Source: Cymbidium sinense (taxonomy: Eukaryota > Streptophyta > Magnoliopsida > Asparagales > Orchidaceae). Taken from it: a DNA stretch of 64,000 bases. Positions 35,637 to 47,436 of the stretch are shown here, one piece after another (position 1 is the stretch's first letter; each line of letters starts with the position of its first letter). The stretch is from positions 24,179,906 to 24,243,905 of the forward strand of contig CM038221.1 of NCBI GenBank assembly GCA_021442155.1. The letters are read 5' to 3'. A program made the position numbers and the translations under genes. A model generated the notes under the pieces. The model had not been told where the DNA came from and made no database searches. It worked only from the letters and a program-made list of their open reading frames with translations.

Positions 35637-38450
35637 ATTAGCAAATATTATAATATTTCCTAAAAAATAAAAATTGTTCATCAAATGAATATTCAAAACA
35701 TAAATTTTAATTGATTATACATAATTATTGAATTTATTAATATAAAATTATTAAGTTTATAATACATGTAAGAACTAAATTTTATGTCATCCTCATTCTA
35801 ATAATAATATTTATCTATTATCTTATTTATTATTATTTATTATATAAGAAAAGTTAACTTCAAATTTTGAGAAGAATAAAATATTTTAAATTGTTTATTA
35901 TGAATAGAAAAAATATAAATGAGAAACTAAAATAACAAATAATTATATTTTTAATATTAATATAAATAACACAAAAATATTTAATATTAAATCAAGAATA
36001 TCACCATCAATAACTTCTTTAAGTAAAATGTAAATTTTCATATATATGAAAAGTGTTATATTTATATATATATCAAATTTTAGGTGTTGATATATAAATG
36101 TATAAAAATTGTGTTGTGTGTATATAAATCTTTCTTTATTCTTTCTCTTCTAAGGTAAAATTTTGACTTCATCCAATCTCATAGTACACCTTATTTTAAA
36201 GTTACTATTTAATCAAAATACTCTTGTTATATAAAAATATCATATAATGAAGGCACATAAATTTTTTAAATAATAGTGATGCTTCACAACAATAATCTCT
36301 ATATTCCAACAATTTTTATGTTTATCCACTCTTGTTAATATTTATGTAAATAACATCTAAATCATTGATATTATGCCAAACATACCGTAATCATTAATTT
36401 TTCAAAATGAAATGCTCCTTTTCATGCAAAGAAAAATTGACATGTATAAATATCAAATTTTACATGTTGATATGTAAATGTATAAAAATTGTGTGGTGTG
36501 TATGTAAATCTTTATTTTTTTTCTCTCTTTGAAGGTAAAATTTGACTTCATCTAATCTCGTCATACACCTTATTTAAAAGTTACTATTTAATCAAAACAT
36601 TCTTGTTTTATAAAAAGAATTATATATTGAGGTCACATAATTTTTGAATAATAGTGATGCTCTGCAGTAATAAACTCTATATTTCAATAATCTTCTATTA
36701 AAAATTAGTGTTTTGATTGTTTTAGTTAGTTTATTTTGAATGTATTCATCATAGATAGTTGTAGTTACTAATAGGATTGAGAATAAATGAAAAGCCTAGG
36801 TTTAAAAAATAAATAAGATACAAGCTTATAATAGGGTTTTAATCTTTACTCAAAACCTTATTCGCACGTTAAAATCTAAACCCTAAAACACATTTAGACA
36901 TCATATTAATTTTTACAACCATGTTCTAATGTTTTCCGAATAAGATTTAAACCATATTTGAACTAACTTTAAATAACATTCACACCTTATTTGTCTTAAG
37001 TTCAAACCATGCTCAAATTGATTAAAACATAGTTATAAGCATACTCTTTATTTTGTGCTATCAAACTTTTTTTATATTTGATTTATTTGAATACACAAAT
37101 GTTTACTATTAATCGTGCATGTAGATGCATTACACAGTCACATATAGAGTTGAGGTTGTGATGAATAAAGTTATTAGATGATTTAATTTTTTTTGTTCTT
37201 CTTGTAACGGCACAAGAACTATTACCTTTAATAATTACAAGTATACAAATTTGGATTTATGTTCTTTATATTGATATAAATAAGCTAAAACACAATCTAT
37301 AGTGTTATCATGTAGAGTGTATAAATTTATATTTAAGCACTTTTGCTACCAAATTATTAAGAAAATCTAAAAAAACTCGAAAATGATAATGGTTGTTCGT
37401 AAACAATCTGAAAAGAAAGTTGAACTAACTTAGCATATTGTGAATCCATCTTCTTAGATATCAAGCTTAAAATCACTTAGACATGAAGATATTCAACCTA
37501 ATTCAAGTGTGAGACACTCCATCATCAATCACAAATTACATCATTCAAAGTTAACCTCATGATCACAAATTAAGAGAAAAATTAATATTTTTTAACAGAT
37601 GATTTTTGAGTGATAGATTGAAAAGATGCAGGACATAATCTCTAGTTGTACAGAGACTACTTAGAAGGATAGAACTATGATAGCTCAATTACACACAACC
37701 ATAGTTAATTAACTAAACTTATAATCATGTCTAAATAAGCACAGTTACTACCTAACGTGCTAAAACTCTTATGCATATCAATTAAAACTGTCTATAACAA
37801 ATAGTTTTATCTTAAGAAATATGACATATTCAAGTCATCAATCTTTGAGTGAGAATCTTCTATATGCAAAGAGACTAGTTATATTATGAATGGCATCAGC
37901 ATGCAGGGATTCTAATCATTGATAAGTTTTATTTTATATTTAAATTGCAAGATATAAAAATAATAAATTTTATTTTATTAAAAAAATATCATAAAGTTAT
38001 ATAATTAGTTCGAATATTTTTTTTTCTAAATTAAGTTTAAATTGATTAATCATTTCAATTAAATTGATATAAAGATTTTATCTTAAAAATCTACTATAAT
38101 AGTATGGGTTTTAGACACTCTACATATAATAGTAAATAAAAAAACATCATATAAAATCGTAAGTAAATTAGAGTAGTGAACCAAATAATGTGTGTTATTA
38201 TGGCAATAAAAAAATAAAGTGTAAGTGCATTTAGGTTACTATTTATATATATCCATATTGAATAAAATAAAATTTAAAAATTGAGCTCTCTTTTTATATA
38301 TATAAGCTAATTAAATAAATCTAAATTGATCACATGCAGATGCAAGTCAGGCACCATAGAGATTCACATTGGTCGAATATATCATGATTTGGTGATATTT
38401 ATCAAGAAAAATTGGTACAAGAGAGCCAATCACATAACCAAAGAGAACAT
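35637..38450. other. AT-rich intergenic DNA with degenerate MITE copies
   Basis: 36000-36140 and 36340-36520 carry decayed right ends of the MULE-type MITE (TGTAAATGTATAAAAATTGTG, TGTATGTAAATCTTT). Apart from the duplication listed separately, 36700-38450 shows no gene or element that I can name. Confidence 0.55.
36130..36690. repeat. About 380-bp tandem segmental duplication
   Basis: AAGGTAAAATTTTGACTTC, CACCTTATTTTAAAGTTACTA and AATAGTGATGCT near 36150-36300 recur near 36530-36680 in the same order and spacing. The unit includes the decayed MITE end before it, so MITE and flank were duplicated together. Confidence 0.8.
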
Positions 38451-38454
38451 GAAT

Positions 38455-38640
38455 TTATGGGAATAGGTAGCTATCCTTGGGATAATCATGACTAAGGTTC
38501 ATGAAATTAATGCACAATCTCCACTTCTCATTGACTTTTGTACTATGATGACATTATAAATAGAGTATGGCTATGAGACTTTTAGATGAAATTAACCTTT
38601 AATAACTTATAGACCTCACAATGAATAAATTATATCATAG
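38455..38640 (-). pseudogene. Tat-type gypsy reverse-transcriptase fragment
   Basis: The minus-strand translation gives EEVYKLLKVNFI-like, then SHTLFIMSS-like, with stops, matching the spacing of the Tat RT start (EVEKLLxAxFI.EV.YPxWLxNxVxV.K.NGKWR). It is short and heavily mutated. Orientation is opposite to the complete Tat element. Confidence 0.45.
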
Positions 38641-39416
38641 TTGTGGTGATATGAATGGCTCTCTATTTTTTTTAGCCCACTCAACTTATTAATGTTCTAT
38701 TAATAATTGGTGGGATTGATGCAAAAACCCAACAATTAAATTATGAACCAAGAAAAACAATATCAATGTTCGATCAAAGGTTGTCGTTGAGTTGATCTCA
38801 ATGCTTTATATCAATGGGAGCATTGGCACATAGAGTACGACTTGGACTATCATCTAAGATGGTGACTCTTTTCATGTCTTTGATAATCTCTCCAAAGGAT
38901 CTTCTCTAAAACGTGAGTTTTGAGATATATATAAATTTCCTCAAAGGAACCTTACAACTTGATATTTCAAAATGAAAACTTTGAAAATATTCTACAAAGG
39001 TCAACCAAATATAGAATTGTAGGTTATTTGGGTGGCAACTACAATAAACTTGAGCATTGCAGTGTTTTGAAGGCTTCATTCATCCTAAATGATTGACAAA
39101 ATGATTTAATTTTCTAATTCTTGACAGCTATTTAAAAAGATATAGAGTGGTATACTAGCCAAAAGATAATTGAGAAGGATTGAGATTCATCTTATTAAAA
39201 ACACAATTAAATAAAATATTTATGAAACTTCACATATTAATAAGAGTACTACTAATTTGATGGTTAACAATCAAAGTAATAATTATAATGGCATTATTGT
39301 AAAGGTTCCCCATCCACAACATATTAAAGTCAAAAGAATGTGATTAATGCTTCCAAAGATGATGGAATATGATCAGGTATAGACAATATAACACTATGCA
39401 AACCTTATTTGATTTA

Positions 39417-39897
39417 GGGGTTATTTGGTTGCCAGAAAAAAGAATATATTATAAAATAAATGCAGTGTAAAAAGAATGCAATGTTTTTATTGGATTACTT
39501 TAACTTATTTGGTTGAGAACTCTATAAATACATGAATTTCTTTTTTTTTTTTTGATAAAATAAATATAATATAAAGTATTTTTGAGATTATGGGCGGCGG
39601 TGGCGGCGGGCGCCGATGGCTGACGACCGGGCGGCTGATGTGGCCGACGGAGGCAACGACCGGCGATCAACGAGGTGACGGTGATGGTCGGCGACAGTCA
39701 AAACACTTTATACTGGCTGATGTATTTGAAATTCGACCAAATCGAGCGAATTCCAAATACTCATAAATGACCATTCTAACGCATTTCAAATACACTACAA
39801 ATGAGTTGAAATTTTATTTTGCACCATACCAAACATTCAAAAAGTTAGATCATCTGCATTCAGTTTACTTTACACTCTAAATGTAGGCAACCAACCA
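39417..39897. mobile_element. Tourist-like MITE, copy 1 of a tandem pair
   Basis: It starts GGGGTTATTTGGTTGCC after TTA and ends with the inverted GGCAACCAACC. Internal words (GTGTAAAATAAATGCAATG, GGTTGAGAACTCTA) recur in the next copy and, inverted, at 43740. The centre is an anomalous GC-rich block (GGCGGTGGCGGCGGGCG). Confidence 0.7.
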
Positions 39898-40263
39898 AGG
39901 CTGTTTGGTTACCTGAAAAAAGAATATAGTGTAAAATAAACGCAGTGTAAAATAAATGCAATGTATTTGGATTACTTTAACTTGTTTGGTTGAGAACTCT
40001 ACAAATACATGAATTTTTTTATTTTTTTTGGCAAAATAAATATAATGTAAAGTATTTTTGAGATTATGAGCGATGGCGGAGGGAGGTTGCCGGCCATCGG
40101 CAACATACGGCGGTTGGCGACGCCTGACGATCAACACTCTTTTGGTGTATTTATAATTCATTGAATTCCAAATACACTAAAAATGATCATTCTAATACAT
40201 TTCAAATACACTACAAATGAGTTGAAATTTTACTTTGCACCGTGCCAAACACTCAAAATGTAA
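39898..40263. mobile_element. Tourist-like MITE, copy 2 of a tandem pair
   Basis: It abuts copy 1 directly (GGCTGTTTGGTTACC). Same internal order, with a shorter GC-rich core. The two are head-to-tail, either a tandem insertion or a duplication. Confidence 0.65.
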
Positions 40264-40720
40264 TTGGAATAAGCTAGACTATTTTTATGCTTCAACTCCC
40301 ACTCTTTTAAAAATCATTGGTGTTCCTCTTGATATATGGATTGCCTGTATTAGGATTGGCTTATAGTTATTCTCGATAATATAAGCCTTATATAGCAAAC
40401 ATCATGGGTCAACAATGATAAATTCTGTAAGTTTTTTAAGCACAAATTATAGCTTTAAGAAGGCCCTAAAAATGGCAACAATTCTTCATGTTGTGATTGT
40501 GAGCTTTTGTTGAATTTGTAGTATGTAATCATGTCGTGAGTTAATGGTGCAATGTACTTCAACAACAATCATTGGAAATACTCTTTATCATGGTTAGAAT
40601 CCATTATCTATGTCAATGAGAAGATAAATCATTGACTCAAAATGAGCCCTATGATTAACAAGTTCTAACTTTTCTTTACAAAAGTATGACATTAGTATCT
40701 TAAACTTCAACAATGATTAA

Positions 40721-40944
40721 GGCTTCGTTTGGGAGGACTTTTTTAATGCATTTTACTTTTGAGAGCTTGAATTTTTAATTTTGATACCCATTTGAATAAT
40801 ATGCTTTTTGAAACTGCGTTTTAGCTCCATCTCACTAAAAGCTCCGTTTTAGCTCCTTTTTAAAAAACAAAAGATAAATAACTTTTCAAAAAATATTTTT
40901 AAACCAGCTTTTCAAGAATCCGAAAAGCTTAGCCAAACGAAACC
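40721..40944. mobile_element. 224-bp Tourist-like MITE, second family
   Basis: Termini are GGCTTCGTTTGG and CCAAACGAAACC (inverted, 11 of 12 matching), flanked by TAA on both sides (40718-40720, 40945-40947). A TAA target duplication with such termini fits the PIF/Harbinger group. Confidence 0.7.
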
Positions 40945-40949
40945 TAAGC

Positions 40950-41590
40950 CTTTACAATCCGAATAAAAATAGCCCTTGTCAGCAAAGGCTTGTACTTTGC
41001 TAGTCGATAGGAGAAACTAAGTATATATAATACTATCATCTATGATGTAACTCATCACAAATCCTCTATTTTCTATTTTAATATAGATTTAAATTGTAAA
41101 ATATACCTCAATTTTACTATTTTGAAACTACTTCTGCATTTATTTTTCACATTTTTGAATAAAAATAGCTAAAACTAATCAAACTCCTCTCACTTAAAAT
41201 TACTGAAATTACAACTAAAACTCAAATAATGTAAATAAAATCACAAAATGTTACTTTACATATGATACCGACCACCAAACTCTGATTGGAATAATTAACA
41301 ATGTAAGCCAGAACATAGAACCAAAGCTAAACTCCAGGTTTAAGAAACAAATAGCCAAAAATGAATTCAAACCCAAGTTCCTTATCCTGAAATATCTTTG
41401 TTTCTAGTGAGTACTATAATACCCTTATGTCTATGGTACTCTTACAAAATCTGTTAGTTTCTGAGTAAAATAAAGCTAGATTGTAAAACACGAAGAATAA
41501 ATTAAGTTCAAGCTCAAATCATGGCTGACTTGAGTTCAACTTAACTCACTATCCCCAACTATATGGAGGGAGAATATTAGAATTCTGTAA

Positions 41591-41654
<64 letters not shown>

Positions 41655-41850
41655 ATAAACTATGAAGCGTTTAAAAAAAATCAAAACACAACACCGAAAA
41701 CTTCTTAAGAAAAAAAAATTATACATGTAACTTATAGTAACTCCTGCTTTTGAACACATTATCTTCTATCCTGCTAAAAGAAAATAGTGAAAATAGAAAA
41801 CAAAGTAATATTTACTTAATTTGTACTTTCTTGCGATCATACATGCCTCG
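40950..41850. other. Intergenic DNA, with (GA)n microsatellite
   Basis: AT-rich. A (TA)n-(GA)n compound microsatellite lies at about 41596-41654. Nothing else recognised; it probably includes the 3' untranslated region of the MMS21-like gene near 41855. Confidence 0.5.
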
Positions 41851-41854
41851 TATT

Positions 41855-42555
41855 TCAATCTAAATCGTCATTAATTTCAGTGTAATCCTCAACATTAGTA
41901 AATGTTGCTTCATTTGATTTAGAAGCTGCACGAATTTCATCAATTTCAATTCGAAGCAAGGGATCACAGATCACTCTTCCCTCTTGCAAGAACTTCGGAC
42001 ATCCTGAAAAAAGATCAAACTCAAATCTATATATATACATACTTGAAGAGAGAAAGAGATTCAACAAATGTAAAATGACTGATTCACCTGCAACAGGGCA
42101 TCGAGCTTGTCCTTTAGTTCTAATATAATGAATTATTGGATCCTTCTCATAGATATGCTTGCAATCCATGCTGAAATATAAACAAAAAAGGAACAGAGAT
42201 AAATAATAATGAGAATAAAATGTTCATGCGAAGCTTAAAATGATTTCACAGTTCATATTTTTGATATTCCATCCAGCTTTCATAATGACACCATCCCCTT
42301 ATTTCATGTCGATATAATTTAAGAAAAATATCGACTGTAACTTGGAGAAGTCTTTTAAGTAAAAAAGAACAATAATACTAAATAGATAGTGAATCATAAA
42401 GAGGAGTAACGTCACCATCGGATAGGATTCTCAAGTTCAGTGACAGGCTTTCCAGTTAACGGACAGGTCATGTTTAACAAGATATTCTGGGTACTGGTCA
42501 TGACAATATCTTCCTGCTCTTCACCAGGCATTGGTTGACCCTCATGGTGAACATT
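41855..42555 (-). CDS. MMS21: SUMO E3 ligase MMS21/NSE2 (HPY2), three 3' exons only
   Basis: Exons 42555-42416, 42170-42088 and 42003-41855 join in frame (phases 0, 2, 1) to give 123 codons and a stop. The sequence reads PMPGEEQEDIVMTSTQNIL, TCPLTGKPVTELENPIRC, MDCKHIYEKDPIIHYI, CPVAGCPKFLQEGRVICDP. This is the SP-RING zinc domain of plant MMS21 with its Cys/His ligands (C..., CKH, CPVAGC, C) all present. The protein is the SUMO ligase subunit of the SMC5/6 complex, acting in DNA repair and meristem maintenance (known for the family). The usual N-terminal ~120 residues, which bind SMC5, were not found upstream. The first exon here opens with a phase-0 acceptor (TTTCTACAG), so missing exons are expected at higher coordinates. 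Either they lie beyond TE-filled introns or this is a gene fragment. The splice sites are clean and the frame intact, favouring a live gene or recent fragment. Confidence 0.85.
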
Positions 42556-42559
42556 CTGT

Positions 42560-43736
42560 AGAAAAAAAATCACAATTCATTGCAATATATAATCAGATGG
42601 TACCGAACAAAGCCGTTCCAATCATGTTCTTCAACTTGGTTAAACTCTACTTTGGTTTTCTATTTTGATTGAGGTTGCTCTTTGTTGTCATAAAAATATA
42701 TCATCGAAAAGTTAATTATTATGTAATATATTTTTTTTAATTGAGAATATTCAGATTATTAATATTTTCCTGTTCTATTTTGTTTGACCTCATTTAAGTC
42801 TCAGCGTGATTCCCACTAGTCATACATTCTGTCTCCAAAAGCAAGAAGCCTTCCCCAGGTACCATGAACAACCTCTAACATCTGTAGATAGAACCCACTG
42901 TTATCAAAATAACCTTATATTGTCACAAATGCTATGTTTCAATCCCATATTTGTGATGTATAAATGCATAAAATATTATCTCGGAAGCCACCATTATGAG
43001 TCCAAGCTCAAATGGGAAAGGTATGGGATTGTTGTTAGGAAGAAAGGCAAACCTAAAACTTGTTGTATCAAAACCAACAAATACAACCAAAATTGAATTT
43101 TACTAATGCTTAAATTGCTCCTCAAAAGCGTATACCATAACTTAACCTGATTATGGTGAGAAAACAACTACTGAGATGATGCCAATAACAGATAAACATC
43201 ACAAATTAACCTTATTATGATGAACATATTAAAAAAAATGCAAGGATTTGTTAGAATATCATCCACAATCAACATGCCAAATGTTAATTGGATTGTGGTG
43301 AAAAGTACACAAGGATTGACCGTCTAAAACTAAAATTAGGTATGTAGTAAATAATATACGAATTTTTAAAAAATTCAAGGAACACAATTATTAGAAAAAG
43401 ATAATAATAAATATGGCTTGCTTGTAAAAAACTTAATGAAAAGAGTGAAATCCAAGGACATTAGAAAAGGTTATAACTTGTTATAGAAACAACGTTGAGG
43501 TATTAATAAAAAAAAAGTTGAATGATAAGATTCCTGAGATGAATAAAATAGTGATAGGATGATTGTTATAAGATACATATCAATGAAAATGCTACAAATA
43601 TGATTAGCGTTTATGCTTTCCAAATTGATTTATATGATAATTCAAAATATTAATTTGAAAAGGGTTGAATAAGCTACAATAATGTAAACGGAGGAAAAAA
43701 AAGGATATCTATTGGTGATAAGTAATATATCGATTC
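42560..43736. other. Upstream or intronic DNA of the MMS21-like gene, nothing recognised
   Basis: I searched this stretch on the minus strand for the exon that should encode the residues before NVHHEGQPMPG (an RQFKEAVW-like segment) and did not see it. No mobile element is obvious. Confidence 0.4.
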
Positions 43737-43739
43737 TAA

Positions 43740-44158
43740 GGGGCTATTTGGTTGGAAGAATTTTGAATGCAAAGTAAAGTAAATACAGAGATTTTAACTT
43801 TTTTGGTGTTTGGCTTGAAGTAAAGTAAATTTTCAAAGCAATATAATGTATTCCAAATACATTACAAAGGTCATTTTTTGTGTATTTGGAATTCGCCCGA
43901 TTTGAGCGAATTCCAAATACATCGGCCAATGTCTGATCTTTGCGGATGTCGTTGCGTTCCCGTCCAGTCGGCCGCCCGCCGCCGCCGCACAATAGCCGTC
44001 GTCAGGCGTCAAAAAATCTTTACATTACATTTTTTAACCAAACGAAAAAAAAATCATGAATTTGTAAAACTCTCAACCAAACAATTTGTAAAGTAATTCA
44101 CAGTATGTCTTTGACCGCGATTCTTTTTTTTACTGCGTTCTTTTAGACAAACAACCCT
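43740..44158. mobile_element. Tourist-like MITE (419 bp)
   Basis: Termini GGGGCTATTTGGTTG and the inverted GACAAACAACCCT are flanked by TAA (43737-43739, 44159-44161). Internal sequence is the inverse of the pair at 39.4-40.3 kb, including a GC-rich core (GGCCGCCCGCCGCCGCCGC). Confidence 0.8.
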
Positions 44159-44449
44159 TAATAAGACAGGCAATGAGAAGAAACATAATAGGTATGGAAT
44201 AGAAAATAAAAATACAACCATATAACCTATATTTAATTTGACTTTTGATCTTATAATAGTGAGCATATAAAGCACTTTTTAGTTCTAAAAAAGGAACAAC
44301 CAAATCAAAAATAGACATTTTTTACTTGAAAGAAAAGAGAAAAAAATCTTTCTGCAAAACTTACAATGTGATTCCTAGAAAAAAATAGCATAGAGTAGTT
44401 ATTATGGATGTCTATTTAATAGCACAAAAACAAAAAATTGACCATGGAT

Positions 44450-45586
44450 AAGGTGATATATTTTAAAAGGGAAGCAAGTTCTAATCCTTCAAAATAAGTT
44501 GATATAAAAGGCAAATTGGACTTTTTTGATAAGTTAAACTTTATATGCGATAAGATTACTAATTCTATTAAAAATATTGCCATAAAATTTTTTGAAGAGT
44601 TTAGAAATAGATCTAAAAAGGTACAAAAAATTATTAAATAAAGAAATATGTTTTAATGAATGATATCAATTAAATGTAATTGATGATGCAATAATTATAA
44701 GAAAGCTAGAAAACTTACAAAGAAAATGAACAAAGGAAAAATTATAACTTCTCATGATTTATTTAATATATCAAGTATTAACAAAGGAGAAAAGAAGATA
44801 TATAAAATAACTAAGCCAAGAAAATGAGATTTAGAGACTTAAATTAAATTACATGCGTTAGAAGTATAAATAATAGGATCATGATTAAAGATGAAGAATT
44901 GAAGAAATAAAAATAATATAAAAAATATTTCATAAACTATTAAATAAGATTTTATTTAAATTTTTTTTAAAAATCACAATGAACAAAAAATGTGTTTGTA
45001 AATTGATCCAAAAAAGTGCAATAGAGTTGGCTGGTAACATATATATGTAAACATTTAAGTTCAAATAAGATACCTATCAAGACTTGGAGAGTCGTGAAAG
45101 ATTTGTAGTGATTTGGCTAATAAATAATTTCAATAACTTTTTTTTAAGACCAAGAGATTGTAAAATGATCACAAAGAAATATTTTTCCAACAACCTTTAT
45201 AATTAAAAGGGTTGATCTATATATTGGTAATAATAAATAAATAAATTTTATGAGTGATATAATGAAGTAACGGAGAGATAATGGAAGATATACTTCAACA
45301 AATTATATTATTTTAAGAGAATTAATTTGATTTCATGACATGTAATTATATATAGAAGTAATTTTTGAAGGTACTAAAAGCCAGGAAATAATTTTCATAA
45401 GATTTTTATTGATCTCAAGAAAGCATTGGATCAAGTATCATGATAATTAATTTAGTGAGCATTGATGAAGAAATGTGTTCCTAAAAGATATATGAAATTA
45501 TTAAAAATATATATGAGGGAGCACTTACTAGTATTATAACTAATAGTAAAATAATCAAAGAATTTTTAATCATTAGATAAGCAACA
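44450..45586 (+). mobile_element. RTE LINE of a second family, left part
   Basis: Degenerate but ordered: a linker segment (IKNIAIKFFEEF, then KITKPRK), then the RT start (DLKKALDQVS, then KNIYEGALTSIITNSK). It is interrupted at the 13-bp word TAGATAAGCAACA (45574-45586) and resumes at 50027. Many stops. An older insertion than the element nested in it. Confidence 0.78.
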
Positions 45587-45999
45587 TTGGGAACACTGTC
45601 GTTGCCAGTTCCCAAGCTCGGCTTAGAAAAATAAAGGGTTGTGTTAGGTAGTCGACAAGCAACCCAAAACTTGTTGAAAAACTATGACATGAATCTTTTA
45701 ATACATTGTGTCAATGCCAGGCCATTCTCTGAAAATGACATGTTGTGTGACTTGAATACAATGAAAAGTGTGCAAGGGCTGTTGCATCAGCACACAACAA
45801 GAGTTTCCACATTATAAATGAATGCGAGCAAAGAAACTAGTCTATGAAACTAAAATTAGGATAGGAACTTGTGATATAGATACTCTTACTGATAAATTAA
45901 TGGAATTAATAAATATTATAGTTTCTAGGAAGATAAATATCTTATGTATTTAATGACTAAATAAGTTGGCGAGAAGGCCAAGGAGATTGATAAGTTTAT

Positions 46000-47436
46000 A
46001 CAAATGAACATCCTCATTCAATTTATTGAATGAATATTTCATTTTTAAAACAAGTCCATCAAAATCAAAAATTCAAACAACATTTGGATCTTTCATTTAG
46101 CATACCCAAATTTGTTAAGTGAAGATCCACTTTTCAAAATAAAAAATTCAAAACAACATTTTGGGATCTTTCATTTAGCATACTCAAATTTTCTAAGTGA
46201 AGATCCACATTTCAAAATAAAAAATTCAAACAACATTTGGATCTTTCACTTTAGCATACTTAAATTTGCTAAGTGAAGATTCACTTTTAAAAATCAAAAC
46301 ACATTTAGATTTTCTTAGCACATTTAAATTTGCTGAGAATCATCTTTTCAAATCACAAAAATATGAAACACATTTGGACTCCCTTAGCATACCTAATTTT
46401 GCTAAGAATCCTCTTTTCAAATTCATTAAAACACAAAACACATGGATCCTTTATTTAGCATACTCAAATTTGCTAAGTAAAGATCCTCTTTTTAAAAACA
46501 ACAAAACACTTGTATTCTGCATTTAGCATATTCAAATTTATTAAGCAAAGATTCCATTTTTCAAATTCACACATGATCCAAAAATAAGCAAACAAAAGAA
46601 GAAATTATTTTCAAACACCTCATCTAGCATACCTAAATTTGCTAAGTGAGTAAATTTCAAAAATCATAAATCAATCAAATCAATTGACCCTTTACTTTAA
46701 CATACTCAAATTTTTTAAATGAAGGGTCATCAAACTCAAAAATCAAATTCAAATATGAACCTCTGGAAGCATCAAACATCAAAAATATTTGAACTCATTT
46801 CAACACACACAAATTTGTTGGAAACTGATTCTATACTTAAGAAATCTTCTTTCCAATCAATTCCAAAATCTCTCTTCCAAATTCATTTGAGCCCCACTTA
46901 ACACTTTCAAGTTGTTGAGTGTGGGTTCAAATTCTAAATTCAAATTAAAAAAAAAAATCAATAGAAATAGAAATCTGATCCAAGTTTGTTTTTCAACATT
47001 GCAGACTTTCAGTTAGCTTCAGTCAATTTCGATTTCAATTTTTAGTTTAGTTAGCTCAGTTACCATTGGCAGCATAGAGATATGCCTTCATATTTCATCA
47101 TGGGATGGACCTGGCCTTGGATCAAGCCAACCTCCCACGATCTGACTATTCCCACCTCATCTACTTTGGCCAAGGCTTTGAGGGGGCTCGGATTACATGT
47201 GAGGGGACCACCCTCACGACTATCAATAGGAACGTAGTGACTAGGCAGGACCCGATCATCCGGGTTGAGTTGTCATCAGATTTAGAGATTCTCTTGTTGA
47301 AGAGGAATGTTGTGGTAGTTCCCACAGTAGTAGTAGTAGTGCCAGCGCTAGTGCGCCATGTTGTTCCCCTTGCTGCCCTAGTTAAGGCTAGCACCCACTC
47401 CTTGGCACCTTCCAAATTAGTATTCAAGTAGTAGTC
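46000..47436. other. Inner insertion splitting the RTE-D endonuclease
   Basis: The endonuclease reading KARRPRRLI stops near 46000 and resumes at RNNIIVV near 47437, so about 1.4 kb has been inserted. Its left two-thirds is hairpin array H3. The right third (46930-47430) is less AT-rich with an open frame (47105-47431) of unknown nature. No target duplication was found, so edges are approximate to some 20 bp. Confidence 0.75.
46080..46928. repeat. Hairpin tandem array H3 (about 11 units of 62-100 bp)
   Basis: Each unit holds an inverted repeat of the form GGATCTTTCACTTTAGCA - loop TACTCAAATT - TGCTAAGTGAAGATCC. Stems change in step. The unit at 46444-46486 has TTTATTT with AAGTAAA. The unit at 46686-46728 has GACCC with GGGTC. 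The unit at 46892-46925 has CCCACTTAACA with TGTTGAGTGTGGG. The 10-nt loop ending in AAATT is the most constant part. It is not a CRISPR: units are diverged and lack uniform spacers. Confidence 0.88.

Noticed and set aside
47105..47431. 108-codon ORF in the inner insertion
   Set aside because: No motif that I recognise; the opposite strand is open over the same span. Left as unassigned repeat sequence.
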